64,000 nucleotides of DNA from Telmatactis stephensoni. Taxonomy: Eukaryota; Cnidaria; Anthozoa; Actiniaria; Isophelliidae. The translations under genes were made by a program, and so were the position numbers. Each line of letters opens with the position of its first letter. The stretch's first letter is position 1. Of this stretch, positions 53,846-64,000 are shown piece after piece. The notes under the pieces are model-generated. The model had not been told where the DNA came from. It did not search any database and saw only the letters and a program-made list of their open reading frames with translations. Where the stretch lies: the NCBI GenBank assembly GCA_029948255.1, contig JALIZF010001821.1:186001-250000 (forward strand), read 5' to 3'.

Positions 53846-56024
53846 TGTAGCGGAGCTCCCGCGCGGGCCGAAGGCCCGCGCGAGCAGAGCACCATACCTA
53901 AGAAAAAATGGTAACCCATCGAGTTGATTTTTCATGGACACACAGGGAGCCCAACGGCTGTACGTCCGTCCGTACATACATACATACATACATACATACG
54001 TCCGTACGTCCGTGTACATCGCGATGCTGATTGGCTGATTGCTTTTTGGCGCCAACTTGACGCGCGCTGACACTTTGAAAACTGAAAATTTACAAGTTTC
54101 CTTGCAGTTTTAACTTGCAAAGCTTAAATATAGTATTCTCGAAACCTCGTAAAAATTTAGCGATTTTGATTGACATTAATCTGTGCCAATGTTGACAGGT
54201 TAAAGCGAAAAAAACCGTACGTTTGAATTTTTTTCGGGCCTGGTGTCGTTTCAAAAACTGCTCGAAAGACGAAAGACACAGAGGATATTTTCAAAGTTGA
54301 ACGACTTTTTAGTTGGATTCGTAGTTTAAAAAAATTCCTCATAATGAATGAGTCATTGAGGATCGTGTATTCTTCGTTTCGTGAAGATGCCTTCAGTAAA
54401 GCTGCTTAAAAATCTAGCCAAAGTTGGAAATAAATCAAGAATCGTCTGCATTGAGCGTGAAACAAGGACCAGTATGCTTCGAAAAGACAACAAGGAAAGC
54501 ACTTCAAGGTAAAGACCCTGGCCAGAAAATGATATCAAAAAGTCTCTTGTACCTATATTTGATCTTTTATCTTTGATTTGGGATTGATGACTTTAAAAAA
54601 ACCTTTTATGCACGTTGAACTGTGGCCAAGTTTAAAGAAACACTCGATCAAGCCTTACACGAAATGTACAACGACATTTTGTTTTACGGTGAACTTTTTG
54701 CACTAGTTCTAATAATAATAATATCAATTAGTAAAAAAAATTGATTTTGAACTTATTTCAACCCCACTAATGTGTAAATACAGCTCAAGTTTTGGTCTGG
54801 AATTTAATGAAACAATTGACAGGAAAAAAAGAAGGAATTTTGCCATGCAAACTAGAGTTGTTTTACTTTATTCATCTGGATGAAGTTGCTCAGAGAGCCC
54901 TGTGAAGCCTAATAAATACAGACTGAAAATGCTTAATTCCTTGTTTTCTTGTTATTTCAATTAGCTGTTTTTATAATCACTTTAAATTGTATTATCAGTG
55001 TAACCTGGAAGAGAAAAGTGGGAGACAAGTATTCACCTAGCTAGTGTGTCATTCTATTCTACATTAAATAACAAAACAAAACAACAACAACAACAACAAC
55101 AACCACAAAAAAACAAGATGTCACAAATATAGTGAAAACAGACAAATCAATATAGTCAATATATGTTGTTCTGTAATATTCAGGATGTCAAAAATTAATT
55201 ACTTGTATCAATTTAAAAAAATGTTTTGGAGATTTTGCTTTCTATTTCTGAAAATTATGAACCCTTACAAAGTCAGTTATGAAATGTGACAGTGAATCTG
55301 AATATTGAAATTTACTGTAACAAAGGTCACTGAGCATACAAGCCCATACAATATACAAACCAAAACCAAAACTTATTTTAAAAATGCTTTTTAAATAATC
55401 TTCATTTCAACTTTTTCAATTACCACAGAAAGCCCAATTCATTTGAATCAAGAACATAAAAAAATTAAAATTGAAATTGGAGCTTTGCTTTTAGGTAGTA
55501 GTTGTTTTGAGTTGTTTTACAATTTCATCTAAAGTCATGATTAGTGTAACCTGGAAGAGAGAATTCTTGTTTCGTGTAAAGACAACTATTTATCAATGTC
55601 ATTCTACTCTACATAATACAAAAAAAACAAGATGCCACAATACTGTCAAGACAGAAAAATCTAAATATAATTTTCTGCAATGTCTAATTGTTTAATTGAA
55701 GGATGTTGAATTAGGTTCAGTATTTATGTGAATGAAATCAGTTTGAGGGATTTTTGCATCCTATTTCTGAGAATTATGAAGCACTTACTACTAAGTCAAT
55801 TATAAATATCTGAATAAATATCACTATGGTCACTGAGTTGAGAGACTGAAGGGCAAGAAATAAAGCTTGATCTATAGTCTTTATTTCAACTTTTACAACA
55901 AAATGCAATCTTTGTTTGCCTATTACCACAGCAAGCCCAATTCATTTGAATCAAAAACGTCAAAATAAAACAAAGTATTTAAAATTATTATTATATTTAA
56001 ATGGGAGCTCCGCTATTAGGTAGT
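53846..56024 (+). repeat. dispersed repeat R, copy 2 (longer copy)
   Basis: Bounded by TAGCGGAGCTCCC at the left and GGGAGCTCCGCTA at the right, a 13-bp inverted pair, suggesting a non-autonomous DNA element of 2.2 kb. Contents match 22183-23470 in order, with an extra 800 bp in the middle (about 54413-55213). Just inside the left end lies a GC palindrome (CGCGCGGGCC GAAGGCCCGCGC). A further GGGAGCTCCGCTATTAGG end occurs at 57026. No coding capacity. Confidence 0.75.
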
Positions 56025-56083
56025 ACCTAATTTTTATATATTATATTTTGATTAAGTCTTAAATTTGATAGGTAGATAGATGG

Positions 56084-56300
56084 GTGGCATGGTTAGCCGA
56101 GAGGTTAGAGCGCTGGCCTTTCACCGCTGTGGTCCGGGTTCGAGTCCCAGCTCGAGCGCCTGGATCATATGTGAATTGAGTTTGTTTGATGTGTTGTTCT
56201 CTACCATGCCACGAGGGTTTTTTCTCCGGGTTCTCCGGTTTTTCCTCCCTCAGCAAAAATCAACATGTGAGTCGAGTGATTATTTGCAAAATACTTAATG
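56084..56300 (+). mobile_element. tRNA-headed SINE with Nin-DC-like central domain
   Basis: The head has an A-box region (TGGTTAGCCGAGAGGTTAGA) and a B box (GGTTCGAGTCC) at the right spacing, with an anticodon-like CTTTCACC loop, but the acceptor stem does not pair, so it is tRNA-derived, not a tRNA gene. About 55 bp later comes TTCTCCGGGTTCTCCGG and CCTCCCTCAGCAAAA, which I recognise as the deeply conserved animal SINE domain described as Nin-DC in cnidarians. The tail boundary is uncertain. Confidence 0.7.
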
Positions 56301-57053
56301 TAGAGGTAGTGTGTTTGAGAGTACAGTGTCCCCCAATTAGTGCGCAACGCTAGAAGACTTGGACACTTAAGGTGACTCGAAGTAGTTGTTTTCAGACCGC
56401 ACCGCACATTTTCATTTGGCGCAATGGACAACTTAATGCTCACCAATGGACTTGGTTTCTACACCAAATATGAGGATGAGATTGAAGTTTTAAATGATGT
56501 TATGATTAAATCGATCAACGTTTTTAAAATAGCAAAAATTTAACATCGTCAAAAATGGTTTTCCTCTAATATCTCGCAAAATTGATGAGCTTCAGACAAG
56601 CGGTAAACTGCATAGAAAAATTCAGACAATAAGAATGGTAGAATTAGGCAGGATTTTACTCAATTAAATGTTTTTTTCTTTAAAAGCACAAACCACGAGG
56701 TTCAAATCGACGTTCAAACCAACTAGATTTTCATTCGTTCCCTTGACAACCGAGAGAAGCAGTGCAATGGGTTCCTAGGGCCGCCCCATCCAAAATATGT
56801 TTTAAAAATCGCTGTTATCTTACTATTATAACATTATTATTATCATTAACATTTCCTTGTTCGGGATTTAAAAAATGAAGCAACTCGAATTCACTGTGGA
56901 ATTCTCTCGTCATCCAATCAATCTTCATTTTTAGCAGCTTGTTATGAAATATCTCTTAACAATCGAGAAACAATATCCATAAAAAATTTCCATGTATTGC
57001 ATCAATTCAATCAAGAGATAACTGGGAGCTCCGCTATTAGGAATTGCCTAATT

Positions 57054-57057
<4 letters not shown>
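56301..57057. other. non-coding stretch
   Basis: No gene recognised; contains a second right-end-like motif of repeat R (GGGAGCTCCGCTATTAGG at 57026) just before the (AAT)n run. Confidence 0.45.

Positions 57058-57123
<66 letters not shown>
57058..57123. repeat. (AAT)n microsatellite at LINE 5' junction
   Basis: About 22 uninterrupted AAT units, abutting the truncated LINE that begins at about 57125. R4/Dong-type LINEs target such TAA repeats, so this is probably the pre-existing target. Confidence 0.9.
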
Positions 57124-57124
57124 C

Positions 57125-58258
57125 GCTGCCTCTCCTTTATCTTCCATCCCCTAAAGGAGGCAGAGGACTAACTGAAATCGAAACACTGTACAAAACCACA
57201 AAGATCAAGCTTGCACATTATATCACATGCAGCACTGACCCGCATGTACAGCTAGTTAGAACGTATCAAGATGCAAAAGAAGAGAAGTCCCTTAGGTCCA
57301 TCATCAAAGATGCAAGAACGTTTGCTACGCAACTTAACCTTGACATATCTTATGACACTGAAAACAAGAAGACAATTGTAACATCTAACAGCACAGTCCT
57401 AGAAGTGAATAACTGTAAACCAAGTAGTATGAAATCCATTATAAAGAAAGAGTTAGTAAAGAAGTATGAGCACGAGGTAAAACAACAACCTTGGGTAGGC
57501 CAGTTTACAGTTAAACAGTGGAACAATGAAGACCTCCACAAAGAATGGTGCGACGTGTCAAAAGTTTGGAAAAATATTCCAACGGTTGTTTATAGTGTTC
57601 ATACAAGTATCACCCAACAACTACTTCAAACGAAGGTCTATAAAGTCAAGAAGCTGAAAGGTGAAGATGAAGATCTAAAGTGCAGATTCTGTCACTCTGG
57701 AGATGAGAACGTTGCACACATCATGTGCAAATGCTCTGCCTTAGCTCAATCACTTTATACTTCAAGGCATGACCGCATGTTAAGACCAGTATATCATGCG
57801 ATCCTAAAGAAGTTTGAACTTTCTAACGATGATGACAAAGCTACACCATGGCATAAAGAATCTCCACCAAAGAGTTGTGTCGAAAATGACAATGCTAAAG
57901 TACTATGGAACATCCCAATCCACCTTGACAGCCCACCTAAAGACGGAGCTAATAAACCAGACATTGTTGTTCATGATAAGAAAGATAAGCTATTTATTGT
58001 ATTTGAAGGAACAGTCTGCAACGTTGGAGAGATTAATGACAGAGATAAAAAGAAAACTGAAAAATGTAGTGACTTAAGATCTAGTCTAAAATAATGCAAG
58101 TGAATATTGTATTTGATTTTCTATCTGGATATCACGCAAGCTTGATAAGTAAGCTAACTGAAGCAGGACTTTCAGAAGAACTAAATATTGTAAGAAAGTG
58201 TCAGAAATGGGTCATTTCACAGAACTGTGAGATTGTAAAACGACTGTACAGTTGTTAG
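57125..58258 (+). pseudogene. REL-endonuclease (R4/Dong-like) LINE, 5'-truncated, copy 1
   Basis: The frame is open from about 57133 (LYLPSPKGGRGLTEIETLYK) to TAA at 58092 and shows, after a helical region, a CCHC finger (CRFCHSGDENVAHIMCKC) followed by RHD and the restriction-enzyme-like endonuclease core KPDIVVHDKKDKLFIVFEGT (PD...E pattern). A frameshift near 58085 separates the last 55 residues (VNIVFDFLSGYHASLISKLT to KRLYSC, stop at 58256). Reverse transcriptase is missing entirely. Dead copy of a lineage distinct from copies 2 and 3. Confidence 0.8.
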
Positions 58259-58720
58259 GTCGGACACATCTTAGTAAGAATCAAGCAGATAGTTGCTTAG
58301 ACTATTGTCCGCAATTTTCTGTAAAAATGTAATAGGATTAGCCGAATTTGAAATAACAAGAATAATAATGTTGATAAACAATCAGTAAAATGTATTTCTA
58401 TAGCTCTATTCTAATATAGGACATTGCTGTCTTTTCCCTCCCTAGCCTCTTATAACCAGGCTGAATTTAAAAACTGCCCAAAAAAGGGGACTGTTCAGGG
58501 TCACTGGTATCAGCAACATTCCCCTGGGGGTGAGGGCATTTTCCCATTTTCACAGACGTCAAATTCCAAGTCCCCAGTCATACCCAGGTTGGATGGAGTG
58601 GGGGGGGGGGGGGGGAGTACACTGACTGGTGCAACATACGTTTTCATTAAATTTGGTACAACTATAGAATACCCCGCAAATGATATGCACAACTTAATCC
58701 ATTGTTCTTCCATTGTTATT
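58259..58720. other. non-coding spacer between LINE copies
   Basis: No gene; contains a G-run of about 17 at 58600 that makes spurious frames. Confidence 0.5.
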
Positions 58721-61640
58721 GCATCATTTTCAAAAGACTTGCTGATCAAATCAGGCAAATCTTAAAAAAGGGATGGCTGACAGAAATTGAAATTAAAGCA
58801 ATAAAAAGAAAAGTATTAAGGGAACATGAAGACGCTATTGAAGAACCTAGTGTCCGAGAGAATGAAAGTATGCAGCAGAACTGTCATGTTCAAGAGGAAA
58901 GTCAGCGTGACCCAGATGAGCTAAGCGAAGCAGTGACAGATGAGCATGAGCTTTCTGAACAAGAAATTGTACTGCACAACAGAATTAGAGAAATAATGAA
59001 TATTAAGGAGAAAAAAAGGGTTCCCAACTTAAGAACAGTTGATAAGCAAAAACTGAGGTTAGAGGTAGAAAAGGTAAACAACCTATTAGAAAAGATCAAT
59101 TCTCCAGACATAACGGCTACTAACAATTTGATATATGCCGGGGCAGTTGTAGTTACGGAAAGACTGGGTGTAAAATGGAAACAAAGTAAGTCTAAAGAGC
59201 CAGTGTGGAAAAACAGGTTAGAAAAAAACAGATAAAACTGTTGAGAAAAGATCTTGCAAGAACAGAACTTTTAGTTGCTGGGAAAAAGTTGAAAAAGAAA
59301 TATGTAGAAGAATTGCAAAGAAAATACTGGTTGAACAAAAAAGGATGTACAAGAGTTGCAGAGGAAATTAGACAGAGACTTAAAGCAAAGACATGTAAGA
59401 TCAAACGATATCAAGCAAGGATAAATCAATTCCACCAGAACAAACCTTTTCGAACAAATCAAAAGAGATTTTATGAAGAACTGGAAGGTGAAGAGCAAAT
59501 AGATACTACTAAACCAGACGGTGAGGAAGCTAAACAGTTCTGGGGAGGTATTTGGGGTAGACCTGCTCAGCACAAAAGAAAGGCTAAAGAAACTAAAAGA
59601 AAATGTCGTGGAGGAGAAACAAGGTGAAGTAAGCATTTCAATTAACATGGTTAAGCAAATCTTAAGAAAAATGCCCAGCTGGAAAGTGCCAGGCCCAGAT
59701 TTTGTTCAAGGGTTCTGGATAAAGCATTTTACTAGTTTGCATAGTAGACTGGCATCCCAGCTTCAGGATTGCATTACAAACGGCAGTGTCCCCAGCTGGA
59801 TGACACAAGGAAGAACAGTGCTTGTTATGAAAGATAAGAAGAAAGGTCCCATTGCAATTAATTATCGACCTATCACTTGTCTGCCAATGACATGGAAATT
59901 GCTAACTGGGGTTTTGGCAGAGGAAATTTACCAACATCTGGACAAACAATAAGTTTTGGTTGAGGAACAAAAGGGATGTAGAAAAGGTACACGAGGAACT
60001 CATGATCTGTTGTTTATCGATAAAATGGTTCTTAGAGAAGCAAGAAACAGGAAGAAAAATCTATCAATGGCCTGGATCGACTATAAAAAGGCTTATGATA
60101 TGGTCCCTCACTCTTGGATTTTGGAGTGCTTAAATCTATTTGGAGTTGCAGACAACGTAAGGCGCCTTATTCAAACTGCAATGCAGGGTTGGAGAACTGA
60201 ACTGTCAGCAGGTGGTGAAGTGTTAGGAGAAGTAAGTATAAAGAGAGGGATTTTTCAGGGAGATTCTCTGTCTCCATTGTTGTTTGTGGTATCTCTGACA
60301 CCAATGACATTGATCTTAAGGGAAGTTAATATCGGCTATGAATTGTTTGGTGGTCAGAAGATCAATCATTTTTTTGTTTATGGACGACCTAAAACTATTT
60401 GCCAAGAATGACAAGGGACTAGATTCATTGGTACAGACTGTGTGTGTATTCACTGAAGATATAGGCTTGCAATTTGGTATTGAAAAGTGTTCTATGCTGA
60501 CTCTTAAACGAGGGAAGAAGGTCTTTACGGAGGGAATTAGACTTCCTAATGAAAGTGAAATTAAATCCCTGAAAGACAATGATAGCTATAAATACTTAGG
60601 AATTCTAGAAGGAGATCAAATGATGACAGGTGATATGAAAGTAATGTTAAAAAGGGAATATTGCAGGCGTGTACGGAAAATTATGCAATCAAAGCTAAAC
60701 GGAGGCAATTCAATCATGGCAGTCAATTCATGGCAATCTCCTTACTACGATACTCAGCACCTTTTGTGAATTGGACAAGGCTGGAACTGAAAGAAATGGA
60801 TAGACAGACAAGAAATATAATGAATATGAAGGGAGCTTTGGCACCAAGAGATTGTGTTGCACGGTTGTATATACCTAGGAAAGAAGGTGGGAGAGGGTTA
60901 ATTGCAGTTGAGGACTGTGTCGATATAGCTGTGTTAGGTCTACAACATTATATACAGAAGAATAAAGAACGTCTAATAACAGCTGCAAGAGTAAGTATTG
61001 AGGCTGAAGGTGTTGACTGTTACAAGCAGAGGCGTAAAGAAGAAAGGTATCGTGAATGGAAAGGTGGAACACTGCATGGCCAACATCTTAGCGTGATTGA
61101 TGGAATCAGCAGCAATGAAACCTGGACGTGGCTAGTAAAGGGACAACTAAAAAAGGAGACAGAAGGCCTGGTTATGGCCGCTCAGACTCAATCACTAAGA
61201 ACAAATGCCATTAAAGCAAGGATTGATAAAAGCCAAGATGACTCAAAGTGCCACATGTGTAAATCCAAAGATGAAACTGTGAACCATATCGTAAGCGAAT
61301 GCCAAAAGTTAGCTCAAAAGGAGTACAAGCGAAGACATGATACTGTTGCGAAAGCTTTGCACTGGGACATCCTTCGGCAAAAGAGATTTGGACCAGAAGG
61401 GAAATGATATGAACATGAGCCAATGGCTGTAATAGAAAATGACAAATTCAAAGTTTTGTTGGATTTCACCATCCAAACCGACCACAAAATTTCTGCTAGA
61501 AGACCAGACATAGTTGTTATAGATAAAACAGCACAAAAGTGTCAAATAGTTGATGTTGCAATCCCAGTTGATGGAAGGATTGAAAAAAAAAGGAAGAAGA
61601 GAAGACTGAAAAGTATCAGGAATTCTCAAGCATGTTAAGG
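58721..61640 (+). pseudogene. R4/Dong-like LINE, copy 2, with at least five frameshifts
   Basis: Successive frames encode one protein in order: an N-terminal region (WLTEIEIKAIKRKVLREHED; VTERLGVKWKQ), a basic coiled region (58702-59627), palm and fingers (MPSWKVPGPDFVQGFWIKHF; NYRPITCLPMTWKLLTGVLA), motif A AWIDYKKAYDMVPHSW, motif B RGIFQGDSLSPLLFVVSL, motif C FMDDLKLF, then YIPRKEGGRGL, a CCHC finger (CHMCKSKDETVNHIVSEC) and the REL-endonuclease core ARRPDIVVIDKTAQKCQIVD. A stop after HLDKQ (59950) and repeated frame changes show it is dead. It is nearly full length, lacking the extreme N terminus and the last C-terminal residues. Confidence 0.85.
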
Positions 61641-61796
61641 CCTGGAAATGCTTTGTGGGGGGTCTAAAATCAATCTTATTTTTGTTCTTTAATCGTTTTT
61701 GTTTCAAACCTTACAAAAATTGGCATGGGCATATGACTAGATGTCCTTAAGATTTTAGGGTGAAAACCTTTAAGATAAGGTGATCACGTGACCACG

Positions 61797-62160
61797 ATCT
61801 TGGCTCCCATCAACCCAAAAACTTTGATTTAAAACGCGGAGATGGATGTCATGTGTAGGTAGAACTTAATGGTATATTTTCACTTCTCACTAAGAGATGT
61901 ATACGAATCTGCCTTAATACCTGAACTTCCTTTGCTTGTTAAGGCGATATCATACAAAATAGGTCACGTGACCTACTTGATAAATCAAAACAACTGCAAA
62001 TATCGCCTTAACGAGCAAAGATAGTTCAGGTATTAAGGCAGATTCGTATACATCTCTTAGAGAGAAGTGAAAATATACCATTAAGTTCTACCTACACACG
62101 ACATCCATCTCCGCGTTTTAAATCAAAGTTTATAGGTTGATGGGAACCAGAAGTTAGCTC
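61797..62160. mobile_element. 360-bp near-palindrome (foldback MITE)
   Basis: Left arm 61797-61955 (TCCCATCAACC...TTTGATTTAAAACGCGGAGA ...GTATACGAATCTGCCTTAAT) is mirrored by 61995-62155 with few differences; the centre contains AGGTCACGTGACCT. Transcripts would fold into a long hairpin. No coding capacity. Confidence 0.82.
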
Positions 62161-62255
62161 GTGCACGAACGTTATAGATTAAGTTAACGGAGCTCGCGCG
62201 CGCTCAATTTTCACACGGGGAAAGCGCGCGCACAGTCAATTCAACCTCGAAGAGA

Positions 62256-63560
62256 GTGGACAAAGAAAAACGCCACATGGCAAATTTCCTCCCCAAGGCA
62301 ACCAAGCCTACGCTGACTGTTGAGGAACCAGGACAAACAGCGGACAAGGGGCTTCTGGAACAAACAACCAAACCAAACAGAAGAAAGTGGAGTATAGACG
62401 AGAACAGAAAGTTAATGATGTGCTTCTTTAGAGCTAAAGCAATTGGAAAATATTTTGGAAAAAGAATGAATGAACTTTGGAAAGAAGAACATCCTGATAT
62501 TGATGTTGGAGAGAAACGGTTAACAGCACAGAAAAACACAATTCTAAGGAAGAAATGGTTTACTGACATTGAGCTGGAAGAGATTGAAAGATCAGCGAAG
62601 GAACAAGAAGGACTACTACGTATACAGACAGCACCTAAAGAAATCCACCAAGACTACTCAACGACAAATAACAACACATTACAAAACACTAATGAACTTA
62701 CAAACATACCCTCTGTTGAAGATTACCCAGCTTATAATCTTACCGAATATCAATTGGAATTACGACAAATGATAATGCAAAAGATAAACACCATTCATGA
62801 GAGAACACGACTACCAAAATTGAAATATACTAAGAAGTTAACAACAATAACTGCAGATGCAAACAAAGCTGCGGAAACCATACCAACAAAGGACATAACA
62901 GAAACTAACGAACTACTGTACGCTACAGCAACAATAGTCACTGATCATGAAGAATTAGGATACAAGATCGCGAAAGAGGAAGGAAAACGCACGCATGGAA
63001 CAGATCCGCCGTGGAAGAAAAGGATACAGAACAAGATTAACAACATGAGAAAAGATATCAGTAGATTGAAAGAACTAGACAGACAAAATGTAAAGAAGAA
63101 GGAATTGAGAGATACGCTGGCAAAGAAATACCGTCTAGAAAAAAGACCAGTAAAACAAGTCATTGAAGAACTAAAACAGCATGTGACGGCGCTGAGTAAG
63201 AAGATAGAACGCTATGAAAACAGGATCAAACATCACCAGCAAAACAGATTATTTCAAAAACAGAACAGAAAACAGAACTGATGATTGAAGGAGAATCTTG
63301 TGGACAATGTGATATCAACCGTGGAATATTCCAAGGGGACTCACTATCGCCCTTACTCTTCATTGTTTCACTGATACCACTAGCATCTATACTTAATAAA
63401 GCAAGAAAAGGCTACAAACTGGCAAATGGAAAGATCTCCTATACATGGACGATCTAAAGCTTTATGGTAAAACAGAAAGATAAATTGAGTCACTGTTGCA
63501 TACAGTACGAGTCTTCAGCACAGATATTGGCATGTCATTTGGAATAGAAAAACACCACGA
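62256..63560 (+). pseudogene. R4/Dong-like LINE, copy 3, N terminus plus fused RT remnant
   Basis: An open frame from ATG 62256 to 63281 encodes the N-terminal part: a Myb-like segment (RRKWSIDENRKLMMCFFRAK, about residues 42-61), a linker rich in Thr/Asn, and a basic coiled region ending QNRLFQKQNRKQN. Directly after the stop, RT motif B (NRGIFQGDSLSPLLFIVSL) and a MDDLKLYG-type motif C occur in shifted frames up to about 63560, then homology ends. The RT fingers and motif A are missing, so an internal deletion fused the two parts, and the 3' half was lost. Intact long N terminus makes this the least decayed copy in that region. Confidence 0.8.
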
Positions 63561-64000
63561 AAACACTTTGTAAATATTGCTAAAATATACACTTACGTTA
63601 CGTGAAAAAGCCGACTTTCAACTCTTCATCGATGTCAAGATATATATTTTTTTATTTCCAGGTCTCTTGTGAGACATTTTCTCCGCAACTTTGTACATCA
63701 GAAGTTGTTTTTGACAATCTCAAAAACGCAGGAATATTTTGGCTTGGCGTTTAAGTAGGGCATTACTTGTTCTATACACAGCAATATTGCAACAGCTCAT
63801 TCAAATACAAGCACTAAAAAAACCCGAAACTTTAACCTGATGTTGACCCAAACGCCAGCTCAAAACTTGCATTGAGACAACCATTCGACTCGCTAATTAG
63901 CATATATTGCACTCGCAAATTGTTCACAGCACGTGCACGTGCATAGCATAGAGTTTCACGCTACATGCATCAGGAACCGGAAATAAAGAATTCGCTTTAG
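63561..64000. other. non-coding end of window
   Basis: No gene, RNA or repeat was recognised. Confidence 0.5.

Noticed and set aside
56086..56160. Functional tRNA gene
   Set aside because: A and B boxes are present, but the acceptor stem does not pair and a SINE body follows, so it is a SINE head.

Overview
The window looks like intergenic and intronic DNA of an animal, most probably an anthozoan cnidarian (stony coral or sea anemone). It is AT-rich, has canonical GT-AG splice signals, carries no prokaryotic operons, and is packed with nested transposons: a Polinton/Maverick, non-LTR retrotransposons of two types, a tRNA-headed SINE with an animal-type central domain, and many short inverted-repeat elements. 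The organism call is an inference; no host gene with an assignable function was found.

Layout. 1-10734: a large foldback repeat, an inverted-repeat element with a poly-G terminus that was hit by a 5'-truncated LINE, a CTCGAT minisatellite, and the first block of a peculiar repeat whose core is a 51-nt exon-like unit on the minus strand. 10735-34754: one complete Polinton (virus-like DNA transposon) with terminal inverted repeats beginning AG and ending CT, flanked by a perfect 6-bp target duplication CTCAGT. 34761-45360: the exon-like array resumes and is segmentally duplicated together with a 1.9-kb inverted-repeat element. 45360-53850: mostly non-coding DNA with a 2.8-kb TIR element and the most diverged, upstream exon copies. 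53846-64000: a long dispersed repeat, a SINE, three degraded LINEs of the REL-endonuclease (R4/Dong-like) type and a long palindrome.

The Polinton encodes, left to right: two unrecognised open stretches (+), a retroviral-type integrase with a chromodomain (+), a small basic virion-like protein (+), a double-jelly-roll-type major capsid protein (+), an adenain-like cysteine protease (+), then on the minus strand a capsid-accessory protein, a small basic protein with a hydrophobic tail, an FtsK/HerA-type packaging ATPase, a one-finger C2H2 protein, protein-primed-type DNA polymerase B with candidate upstream zinc-finger exons, and a candidate minor capsid protein. The set corresponds to replication (POLB), integration (INT) and virion assembly (MCP, minor capsid, PRO, ATPase). 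Nearly every gene is broken by point lesions or by later insertions, several of which have readable target duplications, so the order of events can be partly reconstructed; this copy is dead.

The least expected signal is the 51-nt unit: 18 intact copies between 2540 and 52929 on the minus strand, each bounded by an AG acceptor and a GT donor, each open in the same phase (introns of phase 1 on both sides), with length change only by 9 nt. I read it as a tandemly amplified symmetrical exon encoding an acidic Ser/Asp-rich 17-residue repeat. The Polinton sits in the array between copies 4 and 5.
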